The notes: generated from the sequence alone by a model not told the origin. DNA of 47,948 nucleotides from Desulfovibrio sp. (GCF_019424165.1 NZ_JAHZAA010000014.1:1-47948), one strand, 5' to 3'. Positions 16,773-26,047 are shown, counted from the first letter of the stretch. Made by a program: numbers and translations.

Positions 16773-18065
16773 ATGGCCAAGAACGATAAAAACAAGGTCA
16801 GCGAACCTTTGAGCTGCTCCTTCTGCGGGCGCAGCGAACTGGAGGTGCGCAACCTCATCGTGCAGGACGGCGCGAGCATTTGCGACAAATGCGTCAAGGC
16901 CTGCAACGACATCATTGTGCGCGACCAGATGGAAGTTACCGAGGACGACGGGCCGCTGCTCTCGCCCCAGGAAATCAAGGACAGGCTCGACCAGTACGTC
17001 ATCGGGCAGCACGAAGCCAAGAAAATTCTTTCCGTGGCCGTGCACAACCATTACAAACGCGTGTTCTATGCCGACGCCCTGGGCGACGACGTGGAACTTG
17101 AGAAAAGCAATATCCTGCTGGTGGGGCCTTCGGGCAGCGGCAAAACGCTGCTGGCAAAAACCCTGGCCCGTGTGCTGCGCGTACCCTTTGCCATAGCCGA
17201 CGCCACCACCCTTACCGAGGCGGGCTATGTGGGCGAGGATGTGGAAAACATTCTGGTCCAGCTCTTGCAAAATGCCGACTACGACCTTGAAGCCGCCAGC
17301 AAGGGCATCATCTATGTGGACGAAATCGACAAGATTTCCCGCAAGGGCGACGGCCCCTCCATTACGCGCGACGTGTCGGGCGAAGGCGTGCAGCAGGCCC
17401 TGCTGAAAATCATTGAAGGCACCGAGGCCAACATTCCTCCCAAGGGCGGGCGCAAGCACCCGCAGCAGGAATTTATCCGCATGGATACGCGGAATATCCT
17501 GTTTATCGTGGGCGGGGCCTTTGTGGGACTGGACAAGATTGTGGAATCGCGCATGAGCGGCGGGGCCATGGGCTTTGGGGCCAAGGTCCGCTCCAGCAAG
17601 GAACTGCCCCTGGGCGAACTGCTGGACAGGATACATCCTCAGGATCTGGTCAAATTCGGCCTTATTCCCGAATTTGTTGGTCGTATTCCGATCATCACCC
17701 ACGTGGATGAACTGGACGAAGCGGACCTGGTGCGCATTCTCACCGAGCCGAAAAATGCCCTGGTGCGTCAGTACCAGAAGCTGTTCGGCCTTGAGAACGT
17801 GGCCTTGCGCTTTACGCCCAATGCCCTCAAATCCATTGCTTCCAAGGCCATTGAGCGCAAGACCGGCGCGCGCGGCCTGCGCAACGTGATGGAGCGCATT
17901 ATGCTTGATATCATGTTCAGGCTGCCCTCCATGCCCAATGTGCGCGAATGCCTCATCAACCGCGCCGTAATTGAAAAGGGCAAGGAGCCTGTGCTCCTGT
18001 TCGGTGAGGCGGACGAAAACCTTGTGCAGGAAAAGAAGCAGGCGGGCGGCGACCGGGCGTCCTAG
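16773..18065 (+). CDS. clpX: Clp protease ATP-binding subunit ClpX
   Basis: 430 aa AAA+ unfoldase. The N-terminal zinc-binding domain has C15, C18, C37 and C40. Walker A GPSGSGKT lies at 118-125, and Walker B follows in IIYVDEIDKI. The IGF-like loop that docks on ClpP appears as FGA near MGFGAKVR. ClpX delivers substrates, including stalled and tagged proteins, to ClpP. It forms an operon with clpP. Confidence 0.97.
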   Translation: MAKNDKNKVSEPLSCSFCGRSELEVRNLIVQDGASICDKCVKACNDIIVRDQMEVTEDDGPLLSPQEIKDRLDQYVIGQHEAKKILSVAVHNHYKRVFYADALGDDVELEKSNILLVGPSGSGKTLLAKTLARVLRVPFAIADATTLTEAGYVGEDVENILVQLLQNADYDLEAASKGIIYVDEIDKISRKGDGPSITRDVSGEGVQQALLKIIEGTEANIPPKGGRKHPQQEFIRMDTRNILFIVGGAFVGLDKIVESRMSGGAMGFGAKVRSSKELPLGELLDRIHPQDLVKFGLIPEFVGRIPIITHVDELDEADLVRILTEPKNALVRQYQKLFGLENVALRFTPNALKSIASKAIERKTGARGLRNVMERIMLDIMFRLPSMPNVRECLINRAVIEKGKEPVLLFGEADENLVQEKKQAGGDRAS

Positions 18066-18779
18066 AGCATTGTTATTGTAAGATGCCTGAGTGGCGGTGG
18101 GGCATCGTTATTGCCCCTGCCTGCCTTTGACATCGATTTGCAGAAACAGGCATGGATTCATTGCCTGACAGCAACGGTCGAAGACGGTTTCGGATGGCAG
18201 CGGATGCTGCCCCGGCGGCTTACGGAAAATGTCGTCGCTGGAGCCATTTTTGCTGAAAATATCCGGGGCCTTGCGCGGCTTTGTCCTAAACCGGAGCCAA
18301 AAACGCGCAAGGCCCTGGCAGATTTACCGTGTCAGCCTTGTGTCAGCCTGAACTGCATGCGGTGTGAGATGCGCTCAAGGCCCTCGGCGTACGTGCCTTT
18401 CGCCGCAAAAGGAAGGTTTAATCCGAATTTCTGGCGGCCTGCCGCCACAAAGCCATAACATCACGGCACGGCTGCGGTTTTTCCTCTCTGACAGGCCGGG
18501 CGCGGCCACGGCATAACGATATCCTGCCGTGCGAGTGTACCTTCGCCAGAATGGTCCGGCAGCGCAGAAAAGATGCCCAGGCGCGGACAGGCCGGAATTG
18601 CCAGATTTTTATAGGCGCATGCGGCCCGGAGAGTGTTTCCGGCTGTGTTTATGTCGCCTGACGGCGCGCTGCGTCGTGCAGGGGCGGCAGAGCGGACGCC
18701 CATCTTTGCCGTAATCCGCTCCAATCTCCCAAGCTATGGGGTCGTGCCAATGCGGCCCGCGGCCCTTCAGGGGAAAACT
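18066..18779. other. 714-base gap between clpX and lon
   Basis: No convincing gene: the open frames here have non-ATG starts and no recognisable product. A GGGGCA/TGCCCC hairpin (18099-18117) follows clpX. A perfect 12-bp inverted repeat GGGCCTTGCGCG (18266-18277) / CGCGCAAGGCCC (18304-18315) sits in the middle, and AGCC/GGCT bases in the loop can pair further. The lon promoter must lie in this gap, but no clear sigma-32 or CIRCE-type site was found by eye. Confidence 0.5.
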
Positions 18780-21221
18780 ATGACTGAATCCGTTCGCGGT
18801 ACTGGAAAATTTGTGGAACTGCCCGTCATGCCTCTGCGTGAGGTGGTCATGTTTCCGCGTTCCATCATGCCGCTTTTTGTGGGGCGTGAAGCCTCCATCA
18901 AGGCCATAGAGGCCGCTCAGGCCAGCTACAGCAAACAGATTTTTCTGGTGGCCCAGCTTGAGCCCGAACTGGAAAAGCCCGAAGCCGGAGACCTGGCTCC
19001 CGTGGGTGTGGTCAGCAAGGTTCTGCAAATGCTGCGCTTGCCCGACGGCACCATAAAGGTGCTGTTTGAAGGCATGTACCGTGCCGACTGGGAAGACATG
19101 CACGAAAACGAGCAGTGCGCCGTTGTGCGCGCGGCCCGTCGTGGCGAGGCGCAAGGCCGCCCCGAAGAGCGCGAAGCTCTTGTGCGCGCAGTGCATGAGG
19201 CTCTGGAAGAGTTTGCCAAGGGCAATAAAAAACTCTCGCAGGAATCTGTGCTTTCCATGATGGCGCTGCATGAGCCTGGCCCGCTGGCCGATTCCATTAT
19301 TCCCAATCTCAAGGTGGACTACCGCAAAAAGCAGCAGGCCCTGGAGATGGACGACGTGACCGAGCGGCTGGAGCTGGCCTATGAGCTGCTTCACGGCGAG
19401 GTGGCGCTGGCCACGGTGGAAAAGCGCATCAAAAATCGCGTCAAGGTGCAGATGGAGCGCAATCAGCGCGAGTATTACCTTAACGAGCAAATCAAGGCCA
19501 TCAACAAGGAAATGGGGCGTGATGACGACCCCCAGGCCGAGGTGGACGAGATAGAGCAAAAGCTCAAGGCGCGTGACATGCCCGAAGAGGCGCGCCAGAA
19601 AGCTCTTGGCGAAGCCAAAAAACTGCGCAGTATGCCGCCTTCGGCTGCCGAATACACGGTGGTGCGCAACTATGTGGACTGGATACTCGACCTGCCGTGG
19701 AATGACCTCAAGCAGATTGATATTAATATCGACAAGGCCCGCAATATTCTGGATGGCGATCATTATGGCCTTGAAAAGCCCAAAGAGCGCATCCTTGAAT
19801 ATCTGGCGGTGCAAAAGCTCTCCCAGGGGCTGAAAGGGCCGATTCTCTGCTTTGTGGGGCCTCCGGGTGTGGGCAAAACCTCTCTGGCGCGCTCTGTGGC
19901 CAAGGCCACGGGGCGGGATTTTGTGCGCCTGTCTCTTGGTGGCGTGCGGGACGAGGCAGAAATTCGCGGCCATCGCCGTACCTATGTGGGGGCGCTGCCG
20001 GGCAAGATCATCCAGTCGCTCAAGCGGGTGAAATACAACAATCCGCTTTTCTGCCTGGATGAAGTGGACAAGATGACATCCGACTACCGGGGCGACCCGG
20101 CCTCGGCCCTGCTGGAAGTGCTGGATCCGGAGCAGAACCATACCTTTATGGAACACTATCTGGATCTGGAATATGATCTGTCCAAAATATTCTTTATCAC
20201 CACGGCCAACTCGCTGCACACCATTCCCGTGCCTTTGCTGGACCGTATGGAGATAATAGAGCTTAACAGCTACCTTGAAACAGAAAAACGCCATATCGCG
20301 CGGCACTTCCTGCTGCCTCGCCAGATAGAAGAGCACGGGCTCAAGGAAAGCAACATCCGGGTTTCGGACAATGCCGTTCTTGAGATCATCCGTTCCTATA
20401 CCCGCGAGGCGGGCGTGCGCAATCTTGAGCGCGAAATTGCCGCCCTGTGCCGTAAAACTGCCATCAAGCTGGTGGAAGAGGAAAACCTGGACAAATGTGT
20501 GAACATTTCGTGCCAGAGCCTGCCCTCCATGCTTGGCGTCAAAAAATACCGGCATGACGAGCGCGAGGCCGAACCGCAGGTGGGTGTGTGCGCCGGGCTT
20601 GCCTACAATCAGCGCGGCGGTGAGATCCTGCTGGTGGAAACAACGCTCATGGCCGGTTCGGGCCAGGTGGTAACCACGGGCAAACTTGGAGAAGTCATGA
20701 CGGAGTCGGCCAAGGCCGCGCTTTCATACGTGCGCTCGCGGGCCGAAGTGCTGGGGCTTGACCCGCGCTTCCACCGTAAGGTGGATATTCATGTGCATGT
20801 ACCCTCCGGGGCCACGCCCAAGGACGGCCCTTCGGCGGGCATCACCCTTGCCACGTCCATTACCTCGGCGTTGTTGGGCATTCCGGTGCGTAACGATGTG
20901 GCCATGACGGGCGAGATATCTCTGCGGGGGCGCGTGCTGCCCATTGGCGGCCTGCGTGAAAAACTGCTGGCCGCGCGGCGCAGCGGCATCAAAAAGGTGC
21001 TTATGCCCCGCGACAATGAAAAAGATCTCAAGGAAGTGCCGGACGAGGTGCTGAAAGATCTTGAAATTGTCTTTGTGGATCATGTGGATGAAGTGCTGCC
21101 CCATGCCCTGGACGCCGGTGCGGAAGAGATATTCTCCGGCCGGGCCACGGCGCAGCCCATCTGCCGCATCCTGCGGCCCGAAAAGCATGGCGAAGAAGAT
21201 AAAAAACAGCCCGCCCAATAA
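18780..21221 (+). CDS. lon: ATP-dependent protease Lon
   Basis: 813 aa from ATG 18780, the start where similarity to Lon begins (ELPVMPLREVVMFPRSIMPLFVGR). A longer in-frame reading exists upstream, but its residues do not fit the family. The domains in order are the N-terminal substrate domain, a coiled linker (NEQIKAINKEMG), the AAA+ module with Walker A GPPGVGKT at 360-367, and the protease domain with catalytic S685 in KDGPSAG and its Lys partner about 43 residues on. It degrades misfolded and regulatory proteins. Confidence 0.97.
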   Translation: MTESVRGTGKFVELPVMPLREVVMFPRSIMPLFVGREASIKAIEAAQASYSKQIFLVAQLEPELEKPEAGDLAPVGVVSKVLQMLRLPDGTIKVLFEGMYRADWEDMHENEQCAVVRAARRGEAQGRPEEREALVRAVHEALEEFAKGNKKLSQESVLSMMALHEPGPLADSIIPNLKVDYRKKQQALEMDDVTERLELAYELLHGEVALATVEKRIKNRVKVQMERNQREYYLNEQIKAINKEMGRDDDPQAEVDEIEQKLKARDMPEEARQKALGEAKKLRSMPPSAAEYTVVRNYVDWILDLPWNDLKQIDINIDKARNILDGDHYGLEKPKERILEYLAVQKLSQGLKGPILCFVGPPGVGKTSLARSVAKATGRDFVRLSLGGVRDEAEIRGHRRTYVGALPGKIIQSLKRVKYNNPLFCLDEVDKMTSDYRGDPASALLEVLDPEQNHTFMEHYLDLEYDLSKIFFITTANSLHTIPVPLLDRMEIIELNSYLETEKRHIARHFLLPRQIEEHGLKESNIRVSDNAVLEIIRSYTREAGVRNLEREIAALCRKTAIKLVEEENLDKCVNISCQSLPSMLGVKKYRHDEREAEPQVGVCAGLAYNQRGGEILLVETTLMAGSGQVVTTGKLGEVMTESAKAALSYVRSRAEVLGLDPRFHRKVDIHVHVPSGATPKDGPSAGITLATSITSALLGIPVRNDVAMTGEISLRGRVLPIGGLREKLLAARRSGIKKVLMPRDNEKDLKEVPDEVLKDLEIVFVDHVDEVLPHALDAGAEEIFSGRATAQPICRILRPEKHGEEDKKQPAQ

Positions 21222-21250
21222 TACACCTGGGCAACGGCAAAGCATACTTG

Positions 21251-21275
21251 AAAAGCCCGCGAAAGCGGGCTTTTC
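21251..21275 (+). terminator. Terminator after lon
   Basis: Perfect stem AAAAGCCCGC / GCGGGCTTTT with a GAAA tetraloop, starting 29 bases after the lon stop. A textbook intrinsic terminator. Confidence 0.92.
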
Positions 21276-21511
21276 CTGTTTATGGCTTTAGCCAGACGAT
21301 CACTCCAGTGCGCGAAACGAAAAATCGCCCACGATGCGGGTGCTGCTGACGTGCGATATCATGCCTGGCCCAGTCAATTTGCTGACGAGGGAAAATGATT
21401 CCGCATAAATATACTGATTTATATGGATAAATTGTTTTGGCAAGACCTTTGCATATGTTTTGTATCCGGCAGCGTACCGCGCTGCCATTCCATTGCTTCT
21501 GGAGGTCAGGC

Positions 21512-21934
21512 ATGTTCTTCTTACTGGGTGGTCATGAAAAAAAGGCGCGTAAAGCTGAAAAGCAGGTGCGCATGTCGGACGCCAACGCGCGCGTGCGCGA
21601 GGTTTTTATGGCCGGGCGTTTTCCCGTGGTGACCACGCATCAGGTGGAAGGCCGCCGTATTGCCAAGGTGCTGGGCCTTGTGTGCTGCCGGGGTTTTGAC
21701 TCTGACGAGGCCTTTTTCGGCATGGCTGCGCGCGCCATGAACAAGGGGGCGCAGGCCATCGTGGGCTATAGCGAAAACGTGGCTTTTCATCCTGACGGCA
21801 GCAAGTATTTTTCCTGCTTCGGCACGGCAGTCATGTTCGAGTATGACCCTATGGACCCAGAAGCCCTGCCCATCATGCTGCAACAGAAATTCAGGGCGCA
21901 GGAACAGTCTTCGGACCTGAATGAAATGATATAG
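21512..21934 (+). CDS. YbjQ/DUF74-like heavy-metal-binding-type domain protein
   Basis: 140 aa from ATG 21512, which has CTGGAGG 7-9 bases upstream. The core (VVTTHQVEGRRIAKVLGLVCCRG, later GAQAIVGYSENVAF and FGTAVMFE) follows the YbjQ/DUF74 pattern of a small beta-rich pentamer-forming domain of unknown role. The N-terminal ~30 residues are basic and helical. It is monocistronic, framed by terminators on both sides. The family call rests on pattern only. Confidence 0.65.
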   Translation: MFFLLGGHEKKARKAEKQVRMSDANARVREVFMAGRFPVVTTHQVEGRRIAKVLGLVCCRGFDSDEAFFGMAARAMNKGAQAIVGYSENVAFHPDGSKYFSCFGTAVMFEYDPMDPEALPIMLQQKFRAQEQSSDLNEMI

Positions 21935-21963
21935 CACAGAGTTTTCAATACGTTGAAATATAT

Positions 21964-21993
21964 AAAAGTCCCCACCTTACGGTGGGGACTTTT
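21964..21993. terminator. Bidirectional terminator
   Basis: Perfect 13-bp stem AAAAGTCCCCACC / GGTGGGGACTTTT with a TTAC loop. A run of A on one side and T on the other lets it serve both the YbjQ-like gene (+) and truA (-), which converge here. Confidence 0.93.
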
Positions 21994-22057
21994 GCGTTAG
22001 CTGGCGAAAGAATGGTTTGTTGCCAATGCGCTTGCGGCGGGCAACATACAAGAGGAG

Positions 22058-22837
22058 TTATGGCTCTGGATATTCCACGCTCACCAGTGCCAGCCCTTCG
22101 GGTGGGGCCGTTACCGAAGGCATTGCCTGGCGGTCGCGGGCTTCAAGCAGAGAGGGAATCTGCGCGGGCTGTATTTTGCCCTGGCCGCAGGCGGCGAGCA
22201 GCCCGGCCACATTGCGTACCATCTGTTTCAGAAAGCCATCGGCCGTGATGGTAAGGCGCAGCATGGGGGCATGGGGCGGGTAGTATTCGCAGGGGGGCCG
22301 GGCCTCCAGGCGGGCGTCCATAATGGTGCGTTCGGTACTTTCCACATCCGTGCCGGCATTGCGCAGCCCCGCAAAGTCGTGCTTGCCCAAAAGAAAGGGC
22401 AGGGCATCGCGCATGGCGTTCTGGTCCAGCGCGCCGCAGTTCCATACATACGGGCGCACGTGCGGCGGCAGAAAGCGACGGTCCTGCCAGAACTGATAGG
22501 CATAGGTCTTGCGTTGGGCGTCCTTGCGGGCATGAAAGTCCGGCGCGGCCGGGGCGGCATCCAGTACGCGGATATCGCGCGGCAGCACGGCATTGAGGCT
22601 GTGCCGCCAGTCAAGCCCGGCCCGCGTATCGGGTACATCGCAATGGGCCACCTGGCCGTGGGCATGCACGCCGGAATCAGTGCGCCCCGAACCGTGAACG
22701 CGTATGGCTTTACCGGCAATGGTGCGCAGGGCGGCTTCAAGAGCGCCCTGCACCGTGGGCGGCGGCTTGGGTTTTTCCTGAATCTGCCAGCCGCTGTAGC
22801 CGGTGCCTACATAGGAAATAAGAAGTTTCAGGCGCAT
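22058..22837 (-). CDS. truA: tRNA pseudouridine(38-40) synthase
   Basis: 259 aa. It modifies U38-U40 in the anticodon arm. The catalytic Asp is D54 in GSGRTDSGVHA, and the N-terminus RLKLLISYVGTGYSGWQ is typical. FLKQMVRNVAGLLAACGQGK near the C-terminus is another TruA block. The ATG overlaps the stop of the upstream motE-like gene by one base (TAATG), so the two are coupled. This pairing with flagellar genes is by position only. Confidence 0.95.
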   Translation of the reverse strand: MRLKLLISYVGTGYSGWQIQEKPKPPPTVQGALEAALRTIAGKAIRVHGSGRTDSGVHAHGQVAHCDVPDTRAGLDWRHSLNAVLPRDIRVLDAAPAAPDFHARKDAQRKTYAYQFWQDRRFLPPHVRPYVWNCGALDQNAMRDALPFLLGKHDFAGLRNAGTDVESTERTIMDARLEARPPCEYYPPHAPMLRLTITADGFLKQMVRNVAGLLAACGQGKIQPAQIPSLLEARDRQAMPSVTAPPEGLALVSVEYPEP

Positions 22838-24225
22838 TATTCGGGCAGCTTCATACGGGTGATGATTTCCGTCAGTTTAGCGGTTTTTGCCGGGTTGACG
22901 TAGGTGAGGATGTCGCCGGACTGCTTGGGGGACATGCCCGTCAGAATACGCACAGCCACGCGCTCATCCATGCTTTCCAGCGCCTTGGCGGCGGCCTTGG
23001 GCTTCATCTGGGTATAGGTGAGCACAAGGCGACGGATCTTTTCGTCTTCAATGCCGCGCGCTTCGCGGATCATGTCTTTCATTTTTTGTTCGGCGTTCTG
23101 GATGTCCTTGAGGCGCTGGTCCATCTGCTGGCGCAGCATAAGAATATCCTGCTGCTGCCGGGCAAGTTCCTGCGCCTTGAGGTTGGGATCCGTCCCTGAA
23201 GGGGCCGGGCGGACTGCCGGGGGTGGCACGGCGGGCAGCCCCGGCTGGTTGCTCTGGGGCAGGGCCGGTATGGCCGCCGCGCCTGCGCCGGCTGCGGAGC
23301 CGAAACTGTTGGGACCGGAAGCGCCGCGCGGCGGCAGGGGCGCGCCGTCCGTGCTTTGGCCGCGCGGAATATTGGCCGGGATGTCGGGCGCTCCCGGCAA
23401 AGAGTAGGGCGCGGCCTGCTCTGCCGGGGCAAAGGGTGAAGTAGGCGCAGAGGATGGCGCTTGCGGCACGGGCATGTCCAGTGCCGCCGCATGGGCGGCC
23501 TGTACGCTGCCGAGCGCAGGAACGGGCAGCCCGGCAAGCCACAGGGATTCGAGCCAGCCATGACGGGTTGCGGCGCTTTTATCCTCGGCATTGGCGGAAG
23601 CCGCCACGTTATCCTGCCGGGGAGCGCTGATGCCCGGTTGGGCAAGGGGGGCAGGCAGAGGAGCGGGGTGGTCCATGCTGTCGGGGGTAAATATCTGTAG
23701 CGCGGCGGGGTCTGCCGGGTGTACTCCGGCCGCAACCAGCGGCGCGGGCAGGGCGTCGGCATCAAGCATGCGGCCTGTTGCCGGGGCATTGCCGTGCTGC
23801 CGGGGCCGTGCTGCTGCGGCCAGCCGTGCGGCTTCCGCACCCTGGGGGGCGCTGCCGTGAGCTTCGCCCCGGGCCTGCGTCGGATTGTGGTTTACGGCAG
23901 GGTCTGCCGGGGAGGGCTCAGGGGCCGTGCTTGCACTGCTGGCCGGGGAATGGTCAGAGCTCAGGCCGGGGGCTTCATGCCCCTGGGGCTGGCTGGCAGC
24001 CACAAGCGCGGTGAGCCTTTCCATTATTTCGGCATCGGAAGGGGTATCGGCGGGCAGCGGTTCGTTTGAGGCAACCTGCGCGGGGCGACTTTCAAGCCAT
24101 GCGGGCAGCGGCACATCCAGCAGCAGCATGGCAAGCATGGCAAGTTTGATAAAGCAAAGCACCGCCAGCCAGCGGAACAGCTTAGAAAGTCGGAGCTTTG
24201 TAGCGGAGGGTGGCTGTTTCGTCAT
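22837..24225 (-). CDS. MotE-like flagellar chaperone / MgtE-N domain protein
   Basis: 462 aa from ATG 24225, chosen because AGGAG lies 9 bases upstream; an ATG at 24261 lacks a site. One transmembrane helix (FRWLAVLCFIKLAMLAMLLLD) is near the N-terminus. A ~250-residue Pro/Ala-rich low-complexity linker follows, then a coiled coil (about 340-400) and a C-terminal MgtE-N-like helical domain (MKPKAAAKALESMDERVAVRILTGMSPKQ). MotE proteins chaperone the stator protein MotC in the periplasm. Here the gene follows fliJ, as is common. The long linker is unusual for the family. Confidence 0.75.
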   Translation of the reverse strand: MTKQPPSATKLRLSKLFRWLAVLCFIKLAMLAMLLLDVPLPAWLESRPAQVASNEPLPADTPSDAEIMERLTALVAASQPQGHEAPGLSSDHSPASSASTAPEPSPADPAVNHNPTQARGEAHGSAPQGAEAARLAAAARPRQHGNAPATGRMLDADALPAPLVAAGVHPADPAALQIFTPDSMDHPAPLPAPLAQPGISAPRQDNVAASANAEDKSAATRHGWLESLWLAGLPVPALGSVQAAHAAALDMPVPQAPSSAPTSPFAPAEQAAPYSLPGAPDIPANIPRGQSTDGAPLPPRGASGPNSFGSAAGAGAAAIPALPQSNQPGLPAVPPPAVRPAPSGTDPNLKAQELARQQQDILMLRQQMDQRLKDIQNAEQKMKDMIREARGIEDEKIRRLVLTYTQMKPKAAAKALESMDERVAVRILTGMSPKQSGDILTYVNPAKTAKLTEIITRMKLPE

Positions 24226-24619
24226 TGGTGCGTTGCTCCTTGAGTTGTTCCTCGCGAACATAATGCTGCTTTTGCCTTTCCTTGAGTTTTTCCAGCAGTT
24301 TTTTGTCTATGGCGCGCGCGGCCAGCAGTTGACGGGCCTCTTCGGCCAGTTGTTCCAGCATGCGCACCTGGATGGCTTCGTGGGCGGCGTCGGCCCGCAA
24401 TCCCTTGACGTACTGCTCGCGCAGCCAGCGCTCGGGCGCGTCCATAAGGGCTGCGCTCATAAGTCCGTCTTCGGCCTGATGCAGTTCCTGCCGGATATGT
24501 TCGAGCCGGTCGCGTGCCTCGGCCAGCCGGGCCTGCTGAACGGCCAGGTTGACCTTGGCTTCTTCTTCCAGCTGTTCCCGGTAGTCCAGAACTTTTTGCA
24601 TCTTGAAACGAAATGGCAC
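24182..24619 (-). CDS. fliJ: Flagellar export protein FliJ
   Basis: 145 aa from GTG 24619, with AAGGCGG 7 bases upstream; a longer frame from 24655 adds residues that do not fit. It begins VPFRFKMQKVLDYREQLEEEAK, the FliJ hallmark, and is almost entirely coiled coil. FliJ is the stalk-like part of the flagellar type III export ATPase and binds FlhA. It overlaps the motE-like gene by 44 bases. No other flagellar genes are in the window, so it is an end piece of a flagellar operon or a separated pair. Confidence 0.85.
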   Translation of the reverse strand: MPFRFKMQKVLDYREQLEEEAKVNLAVQQARLAEARDRLEHIRQELHQAEDGLMSAALMDAPERWLREQYVKGLRADAAHEAIQVRMLEQLAEEARQLLAARAIDKKLLEKLKERQKQHYVREEQLKEQRTNDETATLRYKAPTF

Positions 24620-24672
24620 GCGCACACCGCCTTGATTTTGACGCCCGCATGGCATCCGTATTCAATGGAGTG

Positions 24673-24699
24673 CAAACAGCGGGCCAAGCCCGCTGTTTG
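24673..24699. terminator. Hairpin between thiD and fliJ
   Basis: Perfect 12-bp stem CAAACAGCGGGC / GCCCGCTGTTTG with a 3-base loop. It lies 135 bases downstream of the thiD stop on the minus strand and could end that transcript. No long T-run follows in either direction. Confidence 0.55.
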
Positions 24700-24833
24700 T
24701 TATTGAAAAGATGCTTCGGCCTTGCGCAATCAGCATGCCACGAAAAGTGCAATCTGCCGCAGCGGGCGATCACGCGCCTTTAGCGATTTTTTGCGGCATG
24801 CGCTGGTTTTAGAGCATGTTATCTTTGAAAAAG

Positions 24834-25643
24834 TTACATGCCCTGAAGGTTCAGCCCGGCCGAGTGATTGACAGGCCCGCACCCGCTGCCGGGGCTGTAG
24901 CTGCGGCGCAGGGCGAGATTGAGAAACTCCTGTGCGCGGGTTATCGCCACCTGAAGGGGCAGCCCCTTGCCAAGGCCGGTGGCAATGGCGGCGGAAAGGG
25001 TGCAGCCCGTACCGTGGTTGTTGACGGTTTCTACCTTGGCCTGCGGCAGATGTCTGGGGGCTTGGCCCTCCATGCACAGGCAGTCGGTGACAACCACACT
25101 GCTTTCCATATGACCGCCCTTGATAAGAACGGCCCGTGCGCCCATTTCCAGCAGTCTTTCACCGGCCGCCGCCGCATCGTCGAGATTGTCGATGGTCATG
25201 TTGGTGAGCATTTCCGCTTCGGGCCGGTTGGGTGTCAGCAGGTCGCAGCCGGGCAGGATTTCCTGCACAAGCGCTTTTACCGCATCTTCCTGCAGAAGAA
25301 CGCTACCGCTCTGGCTTATGGAAACCGGGTCTACCACAAGCGGAAAATCGCGCTTGCGCAGTATGGGGGCAATGGCCTTGATGATGGGGGCTGAAAAAAG
25401 CATGCCTGTTTTTGCGGCCGCAACAGGAAAGCCATCAAGCACGGTACAGAGTTGCAGGGCTACAAAGTCCGGGTCCGGGGCGTGTATGCCTGTGACGCCC
25501 AGGCCGTTCTGGGCGGTGAGCGCGGTGATGACACTCATGCCGTAGCCGCCCAAGGCCATGATGGTTTTCAGGTCTGCCTGAATGCCCGCGCCGCCGCCGG
25601 AATCGGATCCAGCGATTGTCAATATATTTGGGGGAGTCTGCAT
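24834..25643 (-). CDS. thiD: Hydroxymethylpyrimidine/phosphomethylpyrimidine kinase
   Basis: 269 aa ribokinase-fold enzyme. It phosphorylates HMP and HMP-P for thiamine synthesis. It begins PPNILTIAGSDSGGGAGIQADLKT, the ThiD signature, and has VVDPVSISQSGSVLL, LLTPNRPEAEML and the anion-hole segment NNHGTGCTLSAAIA with the catalytic Asp replaced by His-Gly-Thr-Gly context (N-N-H-G-T-G-C rather than D-T-H-G-T-G-C). It stands alone, with no TPP-riboswitch-like element in its short leader. Confidence 0.92.
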   Translation of the reverse strand: MQTPPNILTIAGSDSGGGAGIQADLKTIMALGGYGMSVITALTAQNGLGVTGIHAPDPDFVALQLCTVLDGFPVAAAKTGMLFSAPIIKAIAPILRKRDFPLVVDPVSISQSGSVLLQEDAVKALVQEILPGCDLLTPNRPEAEMLTNMTIDNLDDAAAAGERLLEMGARAVLIKGGHMESSVVVTDCLCMEGQAPRHLPQAKVETVNNHGTGCTLSAAIATGLGKGLPLQVAITRAQEFLNLALRRSYSPGSGCGPVNHSAGLNLQGM

Positions 25644-25681
25644 ATTGCCCTCTGGGTATGTATTTTATGTGAGCCGGATAT

Positions 25682-25710
25682 ACTATAGCCTTCCCTGTTG
25701 ACTGATGCAA
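25682..25710 (-). promoter_or_regulatory. Likely promoter of thiD
   Basis: On the minus strand TTGCAT (25710-25705), a 17-base spacer and TATAGT (25687-25682) form a good sigma-70 pair. The -10 lies about 39 bases ahead of the thiD ATG, leaving a leader too short for a TPP riboswitch. Confidence 0.65.
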
Positions 25711-26047
25711 TGTGCGCCTTGCGTCCGCGCCGTATGGCCGCGGTGCACCCGTGCCATCAGGCGCGGTGGTGTGTGGTGTGACCTGCCGTGCCGTTTTTGA
25801 GGCATGCCCAGCCGGGTTGCGCCCCGCATATCTGGCGCCTGCGGCTGCCCGATGGCAGGATGTTGCCGCGCCGGTTTCACGGCAGCCACATGTCTGGAAA
25901 AAGTCTTCACAGGCCCATAAAGCGATGCTAGCATCGGCCCAAGCGGTTTGAGCGCCACGGGAAAGCCGTGTCCGCCTTGTATTTTTTGGGCGAGGCTTCT
26001 TGTTTTACCTGTATAACGCTCTGCGCGCCGCCGTAAAGGAGTTGCGC
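25711..26047. other. Gap between thiD and the membrane-anchored gene, with a palindrome
   Basis: No gene is visible. A 14-base perfect palindrome CGATGCTAGCATCG lies at 25923-25936 and is followed by a CACGG/CCGTG hairpin. Both are candidates for an operator or promoter-associated element of the gene starting at 26048. A TATAAC near 26012 could be a -10, but no convincing -35 goes with it. Confidence 0.4.

Noticed and set aside
18111..18458. 115-residue plus-strand frame between clpX and lon
   Set aside because: Starts with TTG without a ribosome-binding site, no hydrophobic or conserved pattern. Treated as non-coding.
18609..20555. 648-residue open frame on the minus strand
   Set aside because: It lies opposite lon in a GC-rich gene, has a His/Gln-rich non-protein-like composition and no family motif. 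It is a codon-bias shadow.
24834..25710. TPP riboswitch for thiD
   Set aside because: The promoter lies about 39 bases from the ATG, leaving no room for the aptamer, and no thi-box sequence was seen.
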